A program made the position numbers and the translations under genes. A stretch of 64,000 nucleotides of DNA from Tubiluchus corallicola (Eukaryota > Priapulida > Priapulimorpha > Priapulimorphida > Tubiluchidae). The notes beneath the pieces were generated by a model. That model had not been told where the DNA came from. It searched no databases and saw nothing but the letters and a program-made list of their open reading frames with translations. Location of the stretch: positions 186,001 through 250,000 of the forward strand of contig JAQGDQ010000013.1 of assembly GCA_030141605.1 (NCBI GenBank). The letters run 5' to 3'. Shown here piece by piece: positions 22,436 through 35,715 of the stretch; positions within the stretch are counted from its first letter, which is position 1, and every line of letters begins with the position of its first letter.

Positions 22436-25400
22436 AAACTACTGTATGTTTCATTGTGTTGCAATCTTTGTAAATATTTGATAAGTGAAAGTCGTTCTTT
22501 AATCCAGGTTTATAATAGTATATCGCTTTGCTCAAGCTAAATTCTTGCATATCATATAACCTACAGGAAAGGTTGCAAAAACTTAAACTGATTCTGCATG
22601 CTAAGAAAATTTTTTACTGCATCATCAATCAGTTTATTACTAGAAAATAAAACGAAATGATTAACTGAGCTGCTAAATTGTTAGGTTCAACTTCTAAGTG
22701 GTATTTATGTCGCAGAAGTGCTAACAAACATATGAAACAACTGAAATGGGATTTGCTGGTATGCTCAAACTGTGTAATATGAGCAGTGGTATGCAAAGTT
22801 TTTGCAACAAACAAGATTGAAGAAACTTCAGCAGTGGCAGAAATGCTTTGCTTTACATATTGTGCATAGTGATGGAAGTTGAATGTCTGTGTTAGCATTT
22901 TCTGCAAAACTTTTGAGTTATTAAATAATTTTATGTTAGTGAATTGCTACCTCGATGAAAAGATGCACAGTTTCACCTGTAAGCTTGGAAGCAGCTCATT
23001 GTAAATATGCGATTTTTTCATATTTTAAAATAGTAGGCTATGAGTTAAATAATTTGTTGTTTTTTGCTTGAGTCTAGTTTAGAATTTAAATTTTTTAGGC
23101 CTTCCTTAGTAAACTTTTGTGACCACATTTGTTTGATCTGCTTTGTGCCTTTTTGAGTTGATGCTTTTGGTATGGAAATGTATTAATACAACAGTTGAAG
23201 TTGATAGTAAGACAGTTAACTGATACATTTGTGAGCACGCATGTTGTGATTTAATTTTACAATTGTTGCTCGAATGGTTAAATTTAAGAGTGTATTTTTT
23301 GTGTTCAAATTGGTAAAAATCATACATAATAGCTGATTTACATTCATTTAACTATAGCTTTGTAAGCCCCAAGTATTTTAATCAGACACATTTGCTGAAC
23401 TTGTATTATAATTTCCTCGACATATTAAATTAGTGAGGAATTCATTTCAGGTGCATGTATATTCGTCCAGGAAACATACATTGCAAATATATTTACAGTG
23501 ATAAAATAAAGAAATTAGTATCTTTCCTTTTCACTTGTAATGATTACAGTTAATTTTAAAACAAAAACATACCACTGTATCTCATTCTTACAGTTTCACT
23601 CATAAGTTTGTTCATATCTTTTGAAATGGTGTACACTATAACAGAATTTTTGTATTCGTTGCGATGGTGCAAAAATGAGTCTTGCAGGCAACAGATTGCA
23701 CCTATCAGTATCGTGTTTCATCCCTCCCCAGGACATGATACGGATGTAACTTTAGCCGATGCCAATGAAAAGGTTCAGTTAAATAAAAAATTTTAGATGT
23801 TTCAGGGTATGTAGTTTTAATGGAAAGTGTTAGAGTTGATTCCATTGCGAATTGTTAGCATGTGACTGATGATAGCCAACCCATTTAAGTTTGAGCTTGG
23901 ATTGTCTGATGTATACAGAAATGCATTTTTCTTGTTGGTGCTTTTGTTTCTTTGCTTGAAAGTATTGTGTCTAAAAAAGTTTGTAGTGTGATGATAATTC
24001 AAGATTGTTGGATTATCAGTAGTATATATTGTTATTGTTTTGCTCGTAGTACTATTATTGTAGCTTAAACAGTAAAGTAAATGTTATTTGTTATGCAGTT
24101 ATTATTACGATTATTTTGTTTTGTGGATCAGTTAAGCTAATTATTCACATAATTCGAGAACTGATTTCTGAATGTGTGGGTTACATATACAAGGTACATC
24201 AATTACAGATATTGCACCAATCTTTGCAAGAAATATTATTTAAGAAAAATAAAATTAAGGGGACAGACTGACAGTACAAAATCACAGAATTTTTTATTTT
24301 ATAACAAGTATACATCACAACGGTTTCATAAAATTCGATGTATATACATATAACAATAAATTATGTTATGTGTGCGCATCTAGTGAAAATGAAAAACGTG
24401 CATGAAAGGCACCAGTATATGACCACTGCATTATACAAGTTAAGTTTAAAGGCAAAATGTACTTCACTTGTGCACAAGTTAAGCAAGCAAGTCTTAAAAG
24501 CAGACAAGTTGACAACCATTTGTCTGTTTTTCACAGGGATTTCAAAAAGCATTAATTTTTTTATAACATGTGGCTAAACTTGTAAAAAGCAAATATAAAC
24601 GTGTGTTAATTATTCCAGTAAGTGTTTGTCACCTTTCTAGCACAACTTTTACTATGTAATGAAATTCATAGACCAAAACCCATTTCGTTGTGTTTAGCAG
24701 TTCAGTAAGCCTCAAAAATAACTTTTTTGAAAAAGAAATGAGATAGGTTTGAAGATATTTCGTGTGTTATAACAATAACACAATTTAATGCAGTAACAAA
24801 ACTAAGTTTATAAAACTTAACGCTAATACATGTATTTTATTACCAATACCAATTACGTTGACCATTGAAAGTTATAATATACAAATAGATGTGCAATTTT
24901 CTGTGTATTGCAATGGAGGGACAAGCAGAGGACAAAAACATTTACCTTATGTTTAAGATTATCATTATGTAAAAGAGCTGTTATTGAAATGAAAATTAAT
25001 TTTTGATTCAAAAATATTTTTCGGGTATATTAAACAGAACTCAATAAAGAAAAAACCAGGTTGCAACTGCAGCTGTCCTCTTAGTGGAGGACAGTGGAAA
25101 AAACACTATTTCGGTTTGCTCTTGAAAAGGTGTTACACCAGACAAAATGTAATAACAAGCAGTCATGTTCACAAAGCTCTCTGAAGATTTGCCATTTCAG
25201 TTTATTGCTAACAGCCTTCTTAAGGCATAAGACCACTATCCCGTCCTTTCATATACTAAATTGAACAATTTCTCAATCTCAAGGGGTGCATAATTTTGTT
25301 AAAAACAAACAGTGCAGATATTAGATACAATGCCCACACGTAAACAGTGAGATTCTGGTATAGCAATAAAACTTGCTTAGTGACAAAATAGTGGTTTTGT

Positions 25401-26155
25401 GTGAGAACTTGCTTCATAATTTTCTGTTTCATTTAATGAAGTCAGATTACTGTGACCAATAGAAATATCAGCTGTTGCAGGGCTCCTCGAAATAGATGCA
25501 ACAAATATCACAAAAGCAGGATGCAGACAACTAATTGATAAAATCATGCATGACCAAGTATTGGTAAATAATTAGTCCAAATGTAACATTATAGCTTGTG
25601 AATATTATCATCCACCATGGGAATTAGGTTTGCAACTACAGGGACAAAATTGCTTCATCGGGCCAGTTAACAGACAAAATTCATAAACGTAACCGACAAC
25701 ATATAAAAATACAAATACAAAATATATAACAAAAACATGCCACGCAGGACTTGCCACCAAAACTATTAATTTTGTTGACAAAAGAAACAGAGTTTGATAA
25801 TCACAGAGTCAGTGTTAAAAATAGAGACAAATCAACATTGTGCACAAAATTGTAGCATGATCGACGATACACAACTACGAAAACTACAATGAATAAATAT
25901 TGAATAAATAAAACCCCGTAAACATGGTGTTAAAAGAAAGCACAGACAGGGATGTAAGTGTAAACTTTTATATAATTTAAATAAGGCATAAGTTTTAAGC
26001 TAAACAAAGGTGGACACTTTGTAAATTTAACCTAAAAAGTGTGCATTTGCTAAAGACTGCCTTCCAGAACGTTTCGTTCAAAATTATCAGTCTGAATAAA
26101 AAAATAACAATGATAAAAAACTGTGTCGAGTGAGATGAGCAATAAGAGACCTGTT
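22436..26155. other. Convergent 3' region between L3MBTL and RNF144 genes
   Basis: No coding exon recognised. The two genes point toward each other here, so most of this is probably 3' UTR plus a short spacer. Candidate poly(A) signals on the + strand are AATAAA at 22646, 23505 and 24248; on the - strand (TTTATT on +) at 25201-25206 and 24293-24298. If the distal pair is used, the two transcripts end within about 50 bp of each other. A small hairpin (CTGTCCTC, 6-base loop, GAGGACAG) lies near 25075. Confidence 0.45.
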
Positions 26156-29100
26156 CTATAATCCTCCCTCAGTGCCAAATTCTTCTTCATCACAGCATTT
26201 GTTCTTGCACGCCTGTTACAAATAAAACCTTTTGTACTGAATGAATTGGTGTAATCATTTCTTATTTAAGAAACTAGTTTGATGCTAATTTGTCTAAAAA
26301 GCAATGAGACATTACAATTGTTGCGATTCTCTAAAAGCCATCGCAACTAGAGCAACAGCGACCACTTCTTTAATTATCACAGTAGCAGCGAGAAGAACAA
26401 TGCTCACAACAACAATGCTACGAGTTCTTTTTAAAATTGTGCAAAAACTGTAATTTTTGCTGCATCTTTGATATGCTATATATTTAATGAACTTTACTGC
26501 TGATCATCATCACGTTTGCACCATTTATTTGTTGACTTCAAAATGAGTTTTTTCATAAATTTCTGACAATACTCACCTTACATTTACAGCACAATATACA
26601 CGGTGCAGCAATTAAGAGAAATGGCGAAGCCACCAACAACGATATGCCCATCAAAGCGAATATTCCTATAACTTGAGCTCTGTGCCAGATCAGTGATGCT
26701 CTGGAATGACCTAGCTTATCCTTGCAAGGTCCTTTGTCATAGTGACGTAATAAAAAATCATCCTGAACACAAGAAATCAGGCAATTAGGAGCCAGCTCAA
26801 AACTGTGAGAGAACAAACATTATCAAAAAATGTCTGAAAATTCTAAAGCACATTTAAAAAAATTCGCAGCATTACATAATACATCAGTTGGCTCCAACTG
26901 TTACTCAGTTAGTTAAAAAAAATCTTCTTAATTAAAATTGCTTGCACCAGTAGAATAGAAGCTACGACAAAGAAAATGTTTTAGAACACCAGCATACATC
27001 AGTAGCTTAAAAACTAATGATTATTAAACTTAATCACGGATTATTACAAAATCAGTGAGCAGGCGATTATCCATTTAGAAGCCTTCATCCAGCAGTCAGT
27101 ACCAGAGTTAAACTTAAAACTTTCACTTCTTCATAACAGCTAGCTTTTCTCGAAACATAAAGTCTGCATGCAGTAAAATTATATGTATGTGTTATGCTTC
27201 ATCATGTAAAAAGGCTCATTATGTAACAAATTTTACATCACTAATTATGAAGAAATTGCATCCTTATGTAGCAGATTAGTTTAGGTTTTATTATGGTTTA
27301 TGGCTGAAGCTTTGTTATGGTTTAGACATGGTCTCATTACTGGAGTTTCTTCCTGTTCTTTACTGTTTTGGATATCTGTTTGGTTCCAGCTCGATCTAGT
27401 CTGGGGGTTTGGTGTACTAGCCAGTTTTCCTGTCGATGTTACTCTGAGGTCTAGTTTACCAGAATCTTGTCTGCCTGAGAATGATCTGTCAGAGGTCTGG
27501 CTTGGCAGCGTTTGGTCTGACATGGGCATGGGTTGTCAAAACAAGAATTGGAAAATGGTCATAAACCATTTTCCAGCACAGATCCCTAGTTCTTGGTCAT
27601 GTTCCATCGCAGGAAGTTGAAATTTCACACAGACATGTAACCTACTGTGGACTAATTCGCAGGGCCAACCCAGAGTAAGACCTACATCTAGAACAGAAAG
27701 AAACTGACTAAATCCAAATCCTAATTAGACCACACCGACAGTCAAGACCATAACAACACCCAATCATAGACTATGATTATGTTGTTACATAATGCATCAT
27801 TTTTGTTACACAATTACTGTTACGAAAGGATGTAAAATTAATTACATTATGCAACATTTTTTTATTACATATGGCCACATTGTTACATAATGAATCTTAC
27901 CATGTAATTTTAAAATACAAAATGTTAGAATTTTTTAGCCACATAAGAAAATTCAGTGAAAATATATAATGATCTACATATTTATTATAGTCATAAGTTA
28001 GTCTCAAGTCAAATGAGAACACATATCAAAATTCAGAAATACATTCACTATGCTAAATGAATTACGGGATTATTATGTGCAAATGCAGGACAGTAAAAGT
28101 TGCAGTTGCACTGTAGTACATTCAGTCTAGAAAAGTTTTTGCTGCAGGCAGCATATATTTGTTGTTCTATATTGAGAAGTTGGCCATTTATAACTTTTGT
28201 TGAAACACTAGTTAGAGGAAGAAACATTAATGGGTAAAGAGACAAATATGGCAATTACTTACATCAAGCGAAGTTAGACAAAACCAACAAAATACATGCT
28301 GACAGCTTTTACACATCATTTGAGCGCAACCGTCTTCTCGTTCAATAGGAACATGACACAGTGGACATCGCTTAATCTTTGAAGATTCGAAGGTGTGAAA
28401 TGGAACCCTGTAAATATGCATAATTACATTTCAAAGACCTAAGAACAATAGAGACTAAAGCAACATTGGCCAAACAATTATATGTTTGCCCATATAATTC
28501 AAACTCGCTACCTGCACATTCCTTTAATTACTCAGAATTTATAGTCCTTGTTTTTAAACAATAATGGACCAATACAATGCTTATGTACAAATTATACCCA
28601 GCATTTTTTCCCAGCTTTTCCTGGTTTTGATCGCAAGAAAGGTCGCCGTGCCATTGAGCTTTGCAAGTTGGACAGAACTCCAGCCCACACTGAAAAACCA
28701 AATACCATTAACAGTTTTTACTTATCTGGGCATGCTTCATTTTAAAAGTTATGGGACCAAAAAAAGTTTTTTTGTCGACGTTATGGGAATAGAAAATAAC
28801 CTTACCAAAAGGTAACTAATGATACTGTGTTTCGGTTAAGTCAACGTAATCTGAATCTTAAAATAAAATAATATATCTCCAAGGCTTCTACATGGTAGAA
28901 GCACGGATTCATTAAATTGGTAAAAACATAAAATAATAAAATTAGCTATACACCTAATTTGAAATACTTACGTGACTGTAGCAAGAAAAAAATATTGCTA
29001 TTATTAAAAACAGTTAATGTTGCTGCTAATGACAACAATATATAAAGCAAAGAATGTTTTCTCCACCACATGGACTGTGCATGCTTACACCTTACCATAA

Positions 29101-30752
29101 CAATATGTACAGGAATAGACAATGACATGAAAAATAGTAAACTTACACTAGGGCACTTGGCAGGATTCGTTGGTCGTGGCTCACTAGGACAGACATGACA
29201 GACGGATTCACATCCAGCCTCCGGGCAAAACGTCCTGTACGGGTCCAACTCCACTTCCTTAGAGAACTTAAACCTGAGATATTTGTCGTAAACCTCTTTT
29301 TCTACGAGACTCTCTATCTGAATGTTTCATGAAAACAGCAACATCAAGTTTAATATAATCTTAATTATACGAAGACACTGTCAAGAGAAAGTAACAGAAA
29401 TGCATTTATAATTAAAAAGAAGATAAATTAGGAACGCCTTCTCTTAGGAAAGTGTAAGAACTTTGGAGTGGGGGTTATTGCTGATGATATTTTAAAATTT
29501 GATCATCATACAAGCAATATCATGATGTATTTGTGGAAAATAAAACTACAGATAAGTGTTCAGGCTGTGTGGTGAAGCTAAAAAAGTTCAGGCTTCCTGT
29601 GACAATTATTTATTTGTTCACTCATTTCTGCTTACATGTGCATCATGTAGTCAGACATCGAGCAAAGTGAACAGAACAAGGTATATATATATATGTTAGC
29701 AGAAATCTAAGAGATGTAACACGTCAAACTGTTATTTGTCAATTGAGACTTAAATCTATTTACAAAAATTCAATGGACTGATCCATAAGACTAAAAGTTT
29801 ATTTTAAAAGCTTTCAAATCCTGTTGTTGGACATTATCAATAGTCATCTGCTGAATATTAAACTTAGAAATTTCAAGTTTTAAAAAACACAAAAGTCTAT
29901 TATTCCAAAAATTGAAGCTTACTTCTTTAGCATGAAAAGTCCCTGATTTTAAACATTGCGCATCAGGACAGGTAATGACTAGAACGCATCCCTCTTCTAT
30001 CAACAAGGTGAGGTATCTTTTTAAACACTGAAAAAAGTTTTAAATGTTGTTGTTGAAACACCGATAGGTTTGAATAGCTTCCAGTGAAGTAAACAAAAAA
30101 ACGTTAGGTGAAGTAAGAATTGGTTGGCTACAACTCTAATTGAAAATTGTTACTCGACTTTTCGACAATTAAAATATTATATTGACGATAAACTGATCAT
30201 AATTTGCAAGTAACGAGCTATTTAGTTAGATAATTACCAATTAAAAATTGTCAGATTAATGAAACATTTTTTTTAAAATGAATATACACAACTATATCGT
30301 AATTTACGCATGCAGACAGACATTTAAATTCTGCTTTTGCACATAGAATTTAGTTTTTTCTGTGAAATGCTGGCTCATTAGTTTACTGAATGCCCTGTGC
30401 CCAGCCATTCACTGAGAACAATCCTGCCCATCATCAAAATATTGTATCAGAAAAGAATGATAGATGGAAAATGCGTACTTTACTACTGATCTGTCACACA
30501 ATCTAGTTGCTTTAAGCCAATTCGCTCTGTCGTTAAGTGATTTGCTCCGAGCCTTTTAGTATGTGCTTGACAATAACTATGATTACTTACCAAAGTACAA
30601 TAGATACATTTACACTCTGGTATTTCAAACATATCACATGGATGACATTCATTAAAACACAAGCGGCAAGTTATTAAAGGTTCTAGTGGTAACTCAGATG
30701 CTGACATCTGCTGGCTAACAGAGAAAACGCTGCTGGAACTAGAACTTGCCAT
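26156..30752 (-). CDS. RNF144-type RBR E3 ubiquitin ligase, tail-anchored
   Basis: Complete gene, seven exons read on the - strand: 30752-30591, 30027-29923, 29317-29147, 28689-28598, 28407-28263, 26762-26577, 26212-26156. Together 918 nt (305 residues plus TAG), all in phase. RING1: C29, C32, C47, C49, C52, C55, C74, C79. IBR: about 104-165, Cys/His-rich with [13 protein letters not shown]2/Rcat: C191-C220, where C204 in DGCAQMMC is by homology the catalytic cysteine that takes ubiquitin as a thioester from the E2. A conserved [14 protein letters not shown] stretch follows, then one hydrophobic helix (about 254-278, [11 protein letters not shown]) expected to anchor it in membranes. Human RNF144A is about 290 residues, so this is full length. 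A versus B cannot be decided. The start has A at -3 and G at +4. A TTTTTCAG acceptor near 30790 implies a spliced 5' leader. Confidence 0.94.
27216..27893. mobile_element. Putative TIR element inside an RNF144 intron
   Basis: TCATTATGTAACAA at 27216-27229 is matched by its exact reverse complement at 27880-27893, with similarity continuing outward (CATGTAAAAAGGC against CATGGTAAGAT). Further TTACATAATG and GTTACA motifs near the right end look like subterminal repeats. The middle is less AT-rich than its surroundings and has overlapping open frames on both strands (27300-27620) with no family I recognise. True ends and target duplication are unclear. Confidence 0.45.
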
Positions 30753-31337
30753 GATTACATTTCAGTCCAAGCGTGTTTGTGTGTGCATCTGAAAAATACA
30801 AAAGAAAACGAAATTATATAACAATTGGTATGTTACTACAGTAGTATAAAAAATAAAATTTAAATAATATTTTAAGTATAAGATGCACGCTGAGTATAAC
30901 ACAGGCACATGGTACATATGCATGAACAACAATGTATGTATAACTTTTCAGTTTCATTTAATAATTTACACAAGATTACCAAGTATTATAGACTCATACT
31001 GTGCATTTATGACTAATCGAAATTAAAAAGAATTCTACACATATCATTAATTCTAAAATTTCGTAAAAATTTCAAGTGTTCAGTAGTTACTCACACACCC
31101 CGGTCTCGGGGTGTAGGAATGTACAAATTTATGCATAATATACAGATTTTAAGAGTGTCGCGTATTTCTAATTTTTTAATCTGGCAACCCCAAGACTTAG
31201 TTAGGGGTTATTCTACGCACAACACATTTGCTCGATTTACGTAAAAGTATATTTTCAGACTAACGTCGAGTAAATAAAATTGATTGAAGAGCGTCATTAT
31301 TGCTATAAAATATATAAAAATAAGCTTTCCATTTTAC

Positions 31338-31430
31338 CTTAATCCTTACATTTTATTTTATGTGAAACCTTAATACTTTAACATCAAGTAAAAATAACGA
31401 AAGCGGAAGTGATGTAATAACTAAACCGGA
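31338..31430 (-). promoter_or_regulatory. Candidate 5' UTR exon and promoter of the RNF144 gene
   Basis: Read on the - strand, a donor-like AAG|GTAAAAT lies at 31337/31338 and could pair with the acceptor near 30790 just upstream of the start codon. At 31400-31412 there is an ETS-type core (GCGGAAGTGA on +, reverse-complemented on the gene strand), a motif common in animal housekeeping core promoters. No transcript evidence, so the start site is a guess. Confidence 0.3.
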
Positions 31431-31674
31431 TATTGATAATATAGGCGCATCGTAGCGATTCCATGAATCTGGGCAACAGACACGAGTTATTCAGCTAAAC
31501 TCCAAGCTCTTTGCAAAATTTTAATGATTTAAATTAAGCTAAGTAACAAAAATAGTGATCACTAATCAGGAGTTTAGGCATTCCAACAAAAAGGTAATTT
31601 TTATCTGATTATCATTACATTAGAAATTCCTGCACTGCAACTATTTTAACAGCCAAGTGTTAGTTTTGATAACT

Positions 31675-32207
31675 ATGGGCGAGCATCTCTACCAGAAAGC
31701 GAATTCGAATCGAATTTGTGACCTTCGAAATCTAATCGTGCGGAATTTCATCATTTCAAATCAAACCCGAATTGAGTTTAAATTCACCAGTTGGTGAGTA
31801 CACTATCTATCGAGTCAAATTGGCTCTCATGATGATAATCGTTTATGGCGTGCGGGCTGTGTAATTTGCATTACAGACCTGCAAACAGCTCTGAACCGGA
31901 ACTGAGTTTGAAAGATTTTCGAACCACCATTAAAAAGTAGTCTCACAAAGAGACATACACGTTACTTGTTTTTTTTTGTTGTGCACTAAAAAATGCTAAT
32001 AACTTGTTTAAAAACTGTGCACCAAAATCGCAGGTAAATTGTGCTGAAATGCATAACGTTTTGAACATTACAATGATAAAGAGCGTATGTGGTTGAAGTT
32101 CTCAATTATTTGAATCTATAATTTTAGGTTTGAATCGCGTTTGAACTAAAAAAACTCCCTTAATTCAAATAAACTTCGATTCAAATGTTCTATGCTCTCC
32201 CCTATCG
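31675..32207. mobile_element. Putative short TIR element (MITE)
   Basis: The left end TATGGGCGAGCAT and the right end read inward from the other strand (GATAGGGGAGAGCAT) form an imperfect inverted repeat, and GAATCGAA-type sequence follows on both sides. The hexamer GATAAC sits just outside both ends (31669-31674 and 32208-32213) and may be the target duplication. No coding capacity seen. Superfamily uncertain, possibly hAT-like. Confidence 0.45.
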
Positions 32208-32887
32208 ATAACATTGCGTAAAGTTCGAAAAAATAATCAGAACATTCGAAAACCACTCTTCACTCACTAATTAAACAAAAGTATAACTTACTCTGTTTTG
32301 TCAATAAGATCAATAATGTGTTTTTTGGCGAATTAATGATGGTTTTTGGACCACAATGGGACTGTATGTGAACCAGTGACGTTTTACCACTTTGTGCAAA
32401 CATATAATTTACTAAGTGTTTTATTTTCTAGTTACATAACTATTTGAAACAGTTGCGCATAATACTAAGTAATAATAATAACATTGTGTGGAAAGTCTGG
32501 GACTTTTTATAAAGCTCCCCTACATCCATATACAAAAATTCCATATGTACGAGTTCCGTGGTTTACATTTACTTAGCTCAAAAGACCATTAGAGCTTGTA
32601 AGTTTCCAGACATTTTCTTCTATACTATGCTCAGTATGCATGCACATTTCACAGGGCTATTTCTCCACAGAGGAAAATCTCGGTCGGCATTTCATTAGCA
32701 CAGACAGTCTTTTTTATCTTTGATAGTTGTCAAATTTTTTGTCATAGACTCATAATGCAGCAGTTGTTTGTCATATAAATATAATAGATATTGCATTGCT
32801 TTGTTTATATATTGTCGATGTACTTGAATGTAGTGTTAGCGCAATAAACTGAACTGAAAGGATAGGCATACTGAAACAATGACCGGG

Positions 32888-32925
32888 CCAAGGGCGTAAA
32901 TACATAGTATTTATAACGTCCTTGG
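32888..32925. repeat. Imperfect palindrome
   Basis: CCAAGGGCGTAAATAC, a three-base spacer, then GTATTTATAACGTCCTTGG. The arms pair with one mismatch and a 3-base bulge. Isolated in intergenic DNA; function unknown. Confidence 0.55.
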
Positions 32926-35260
32926 ACAATGGACAGGGTCACCATCAAATCTGTTGTGTTGTTCTTATTAGCTGTCGTATGGTCGAGGTATTATACGATC
33001 AAAGGGCAGTAGATTAAATCTAATAAAAAATCGTTAAATCTAAGGCTACTTAACTACTTAAATCTAATTACACTGATCCCGTATATGAAGTACTCCATTT
33101 GTAAATTTTTCCACTGTCACAAAAAATAACAGCAGGAAAATAATCTAAAACAAGACAACTAATTTAATAAAAAGCAATAAAATTGCATTGTACCTGATTA
33201 CGTGTGCTTCTTTTATTAAAATTTTGCACTAGGGCAAAAACAAGAATAAGCATAACGCTTGCCAGTTGCAGTAGTACAATCCAGTGCTACAGGCATGTAA
33301 CTGTGAACGAAAACTATTCCTAATTCCCAAAATGAAAGTATCAGTACTAAAACAGCCAACTAGATAACTTGTATGTGTATGTGTGTGTTAGGCAGGAAAT
33401 GGTCTCAATCATTTTCAAAATACTGATACATAATTATATTGATACGGATCAGCTGTTCCTTTTGTACACAGACAACTACACAGCGCTACAAAACTAAAGC
33501 TCAGTACAGGTAACCTGATTTGATTTACTACATCAAACAATCATACTGTAAATCACTAAACTGTTATTGTTTTTGGTGAATTAACCGGGAAAATAAATAA
33601 ATAAACATAGTATAATTATACAACGTTGACAGATTACTGAGTGAAAGCTAACTTGAGGTAAAAAAAACTGCAGAGTTACACAAATTCTGGCATCAAAATT
33701 TGCTACATATAAACCATAACCCATATTTCAGCACAGTGTTTCTGAAGATGCTTTACTCCTGTTGGCCACACACAAAAGTATAAAGGTTATTACAAACATA
33801 TGGCATCACAATCATTATGTATTTTAACAATGCATAAAAACAACAAAAAATATTAACTAAGGCTCGCTAAATATAAACGTTTTTACAACTTGCTATGTTA
33901 TATCAAATACGACTAGAAACAAAAATGATTAAGCCTCATGTTATCGTAATGAGATTAAGTTGCTAAATACGAGTTAATCATTATACAAGCACTCATTTGT
34001 ATAATCATAGCATTTTAAGCATCGTAACAAACTTACAATATTGATATAATAGCACACACACTAAATATAGGAGGCAAACCATTTTTGATTAGGCTATTAG
34101 TATGTTGAATGTATTAAATAATTAAAAGCCAAATCCACTGTAACGTTGATTGCACTGCAATATTTTGTCAAAAAACGGCACAGCATATATTATTAGCAAT
34201 AATGCTTACTGATCATAGAAGGCAGGCTTGGTAGCTATTTTAATCTGTGTAGAAGACGAGGCATGAATTAGTACGAAGCTATCTTGATCACAGATATGTG
34301 ATTTGGCATTAAAAAGGTGATTATGTCATTTTAAAAGGTGTAACGTACACGAGACTCTGTTAGTTCAAATGAGCTGTGACAACCGACAATATTCACAAGA
34401 GCAGTGCTGATCAAAGTACAATTATTATAGATAATGAAAAAGGAAACGTTACAACTCATTTATTAATAGACGCAAATAATTGGTACCCCATTGTTAATAT
34501 CCTTAGTTAGTTTTAGAAAATGCCAAAAGGGTAAACTCATTGAGTAAGTAAACGCACAGAAAAGTATATAAGCCTCTAATGAAATTTAGGACGGCTCAAT
34601 TCTGTGTCATTTAAAAAACCAGGTTAAGTGTGTATTTACATCTCAATTTAAGTTTTGCGACTTATAGATGGCACAAAGCTGAAATGGCACCGTAAGTCAT
34701 TTGACATTTTGACAATAACAATTTTTAAGCTTCTTGTGCTGCACTACTGTACAGAAAGTTCTGGAAAAATTCAGCAAGAAAAATCAACATTTTATCTAGT
34801 GTTAATTCTATATAGATAAAATTTAAAAAATTTTGGAACAATTTAGAATGAAAAACCAAGTTTTTATGTAAATTATTGACATTAGCATTTACCAGTATAG
34901 CTGATATGTATGAACAGCATATTATAAAAATGCATTCAAATTAACTAACCAAAGGCATTCAAAAACAGGAGGCCATTTTTAACAGACATGTGTAATTCAG
35001 TAGGCATTAAATTTTACGAGCATTCATTGAAAACTGCTAGAAAATTATTATTTCTCAACTCATTTTACATCGACTTTATGCCTAAAAGCAGAGAAACGAA
35101 AACCTTGGCATTCATTTAGCCTAAACTTGTACAAGAACATTCTTTCATTTTTGTGTTAGAACACAACTGGAAGTTGAAAATATTTCATGTTGCAACAATA
35201 TTACTGCAGTTGTGATGCAGACTTCACTAACCCATACAATGCTGTAGCTGCTGTTCAGTT

Positions 35261-35266
35261 TTTATT
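35261..35266 (-). terminator. Candidate poly(A) signal of the MAP4K gene
   Basis: AATAAA on the - strand (TTTATT on +), about 450 bp beyond the MAP4K stop codon; a plausible but unproven mRNA 3' end. Confidence 0.35.
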
Positions 35267-35715
35267 GAACATATTGGTAGAAGCTGCTGATAGACATATT
35301 AAATTATAAACTTTATCAGGAAGATTTCAAAATAAACTAGAAATAAATCTCAGGTAAGATAATGCAAGTGTCTTTGTCTTTGATATGAAGTCTGGCAAAG
35401 TTCAATTTTTCAGAAACGTGTATGTTACTTGGTGCACAATTACACTAACTCTACTACATGAATATAGTTGTCTACACAATGCAAAATTAAATGGTAATTT
35501 AGTTGAAATGCTCCAGTGACACTTATTATTAGCCAGTTTCGTGCCAGGTATCACATTTTCAGAATGCTAGCAATAACACATTCGTTTGATGTGTTAAGTT
35601 ATTTTTTGCACCTTAAATATGCATGTGATCTTTTTGAAATCATCTGATATTTTCAGTTCCCATTTGTTAGCACTGTCTTGGGCTAAAACTTTGTAAATTA
35701 TGATAAATAAGTACT

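Larger units (their letters stand above)
30753..35715. other. Intergenic region between RNF144 and MAP4K genes
   Basis: Both flanking genes lie on the - strand, so this holds the RNF144 5' leader and promoter on the left and the MAP4K 3' UTR on the right. I see no coding exon. It contains a probable MITE (about 31675-32207), a hairpin (32888-32925), and a small palindrome around 31095 (ACACCCC, GGTCTC spacer, GGGGTGT). The rest is unremarkable AT-rich sequence. Confidence 0.5.
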
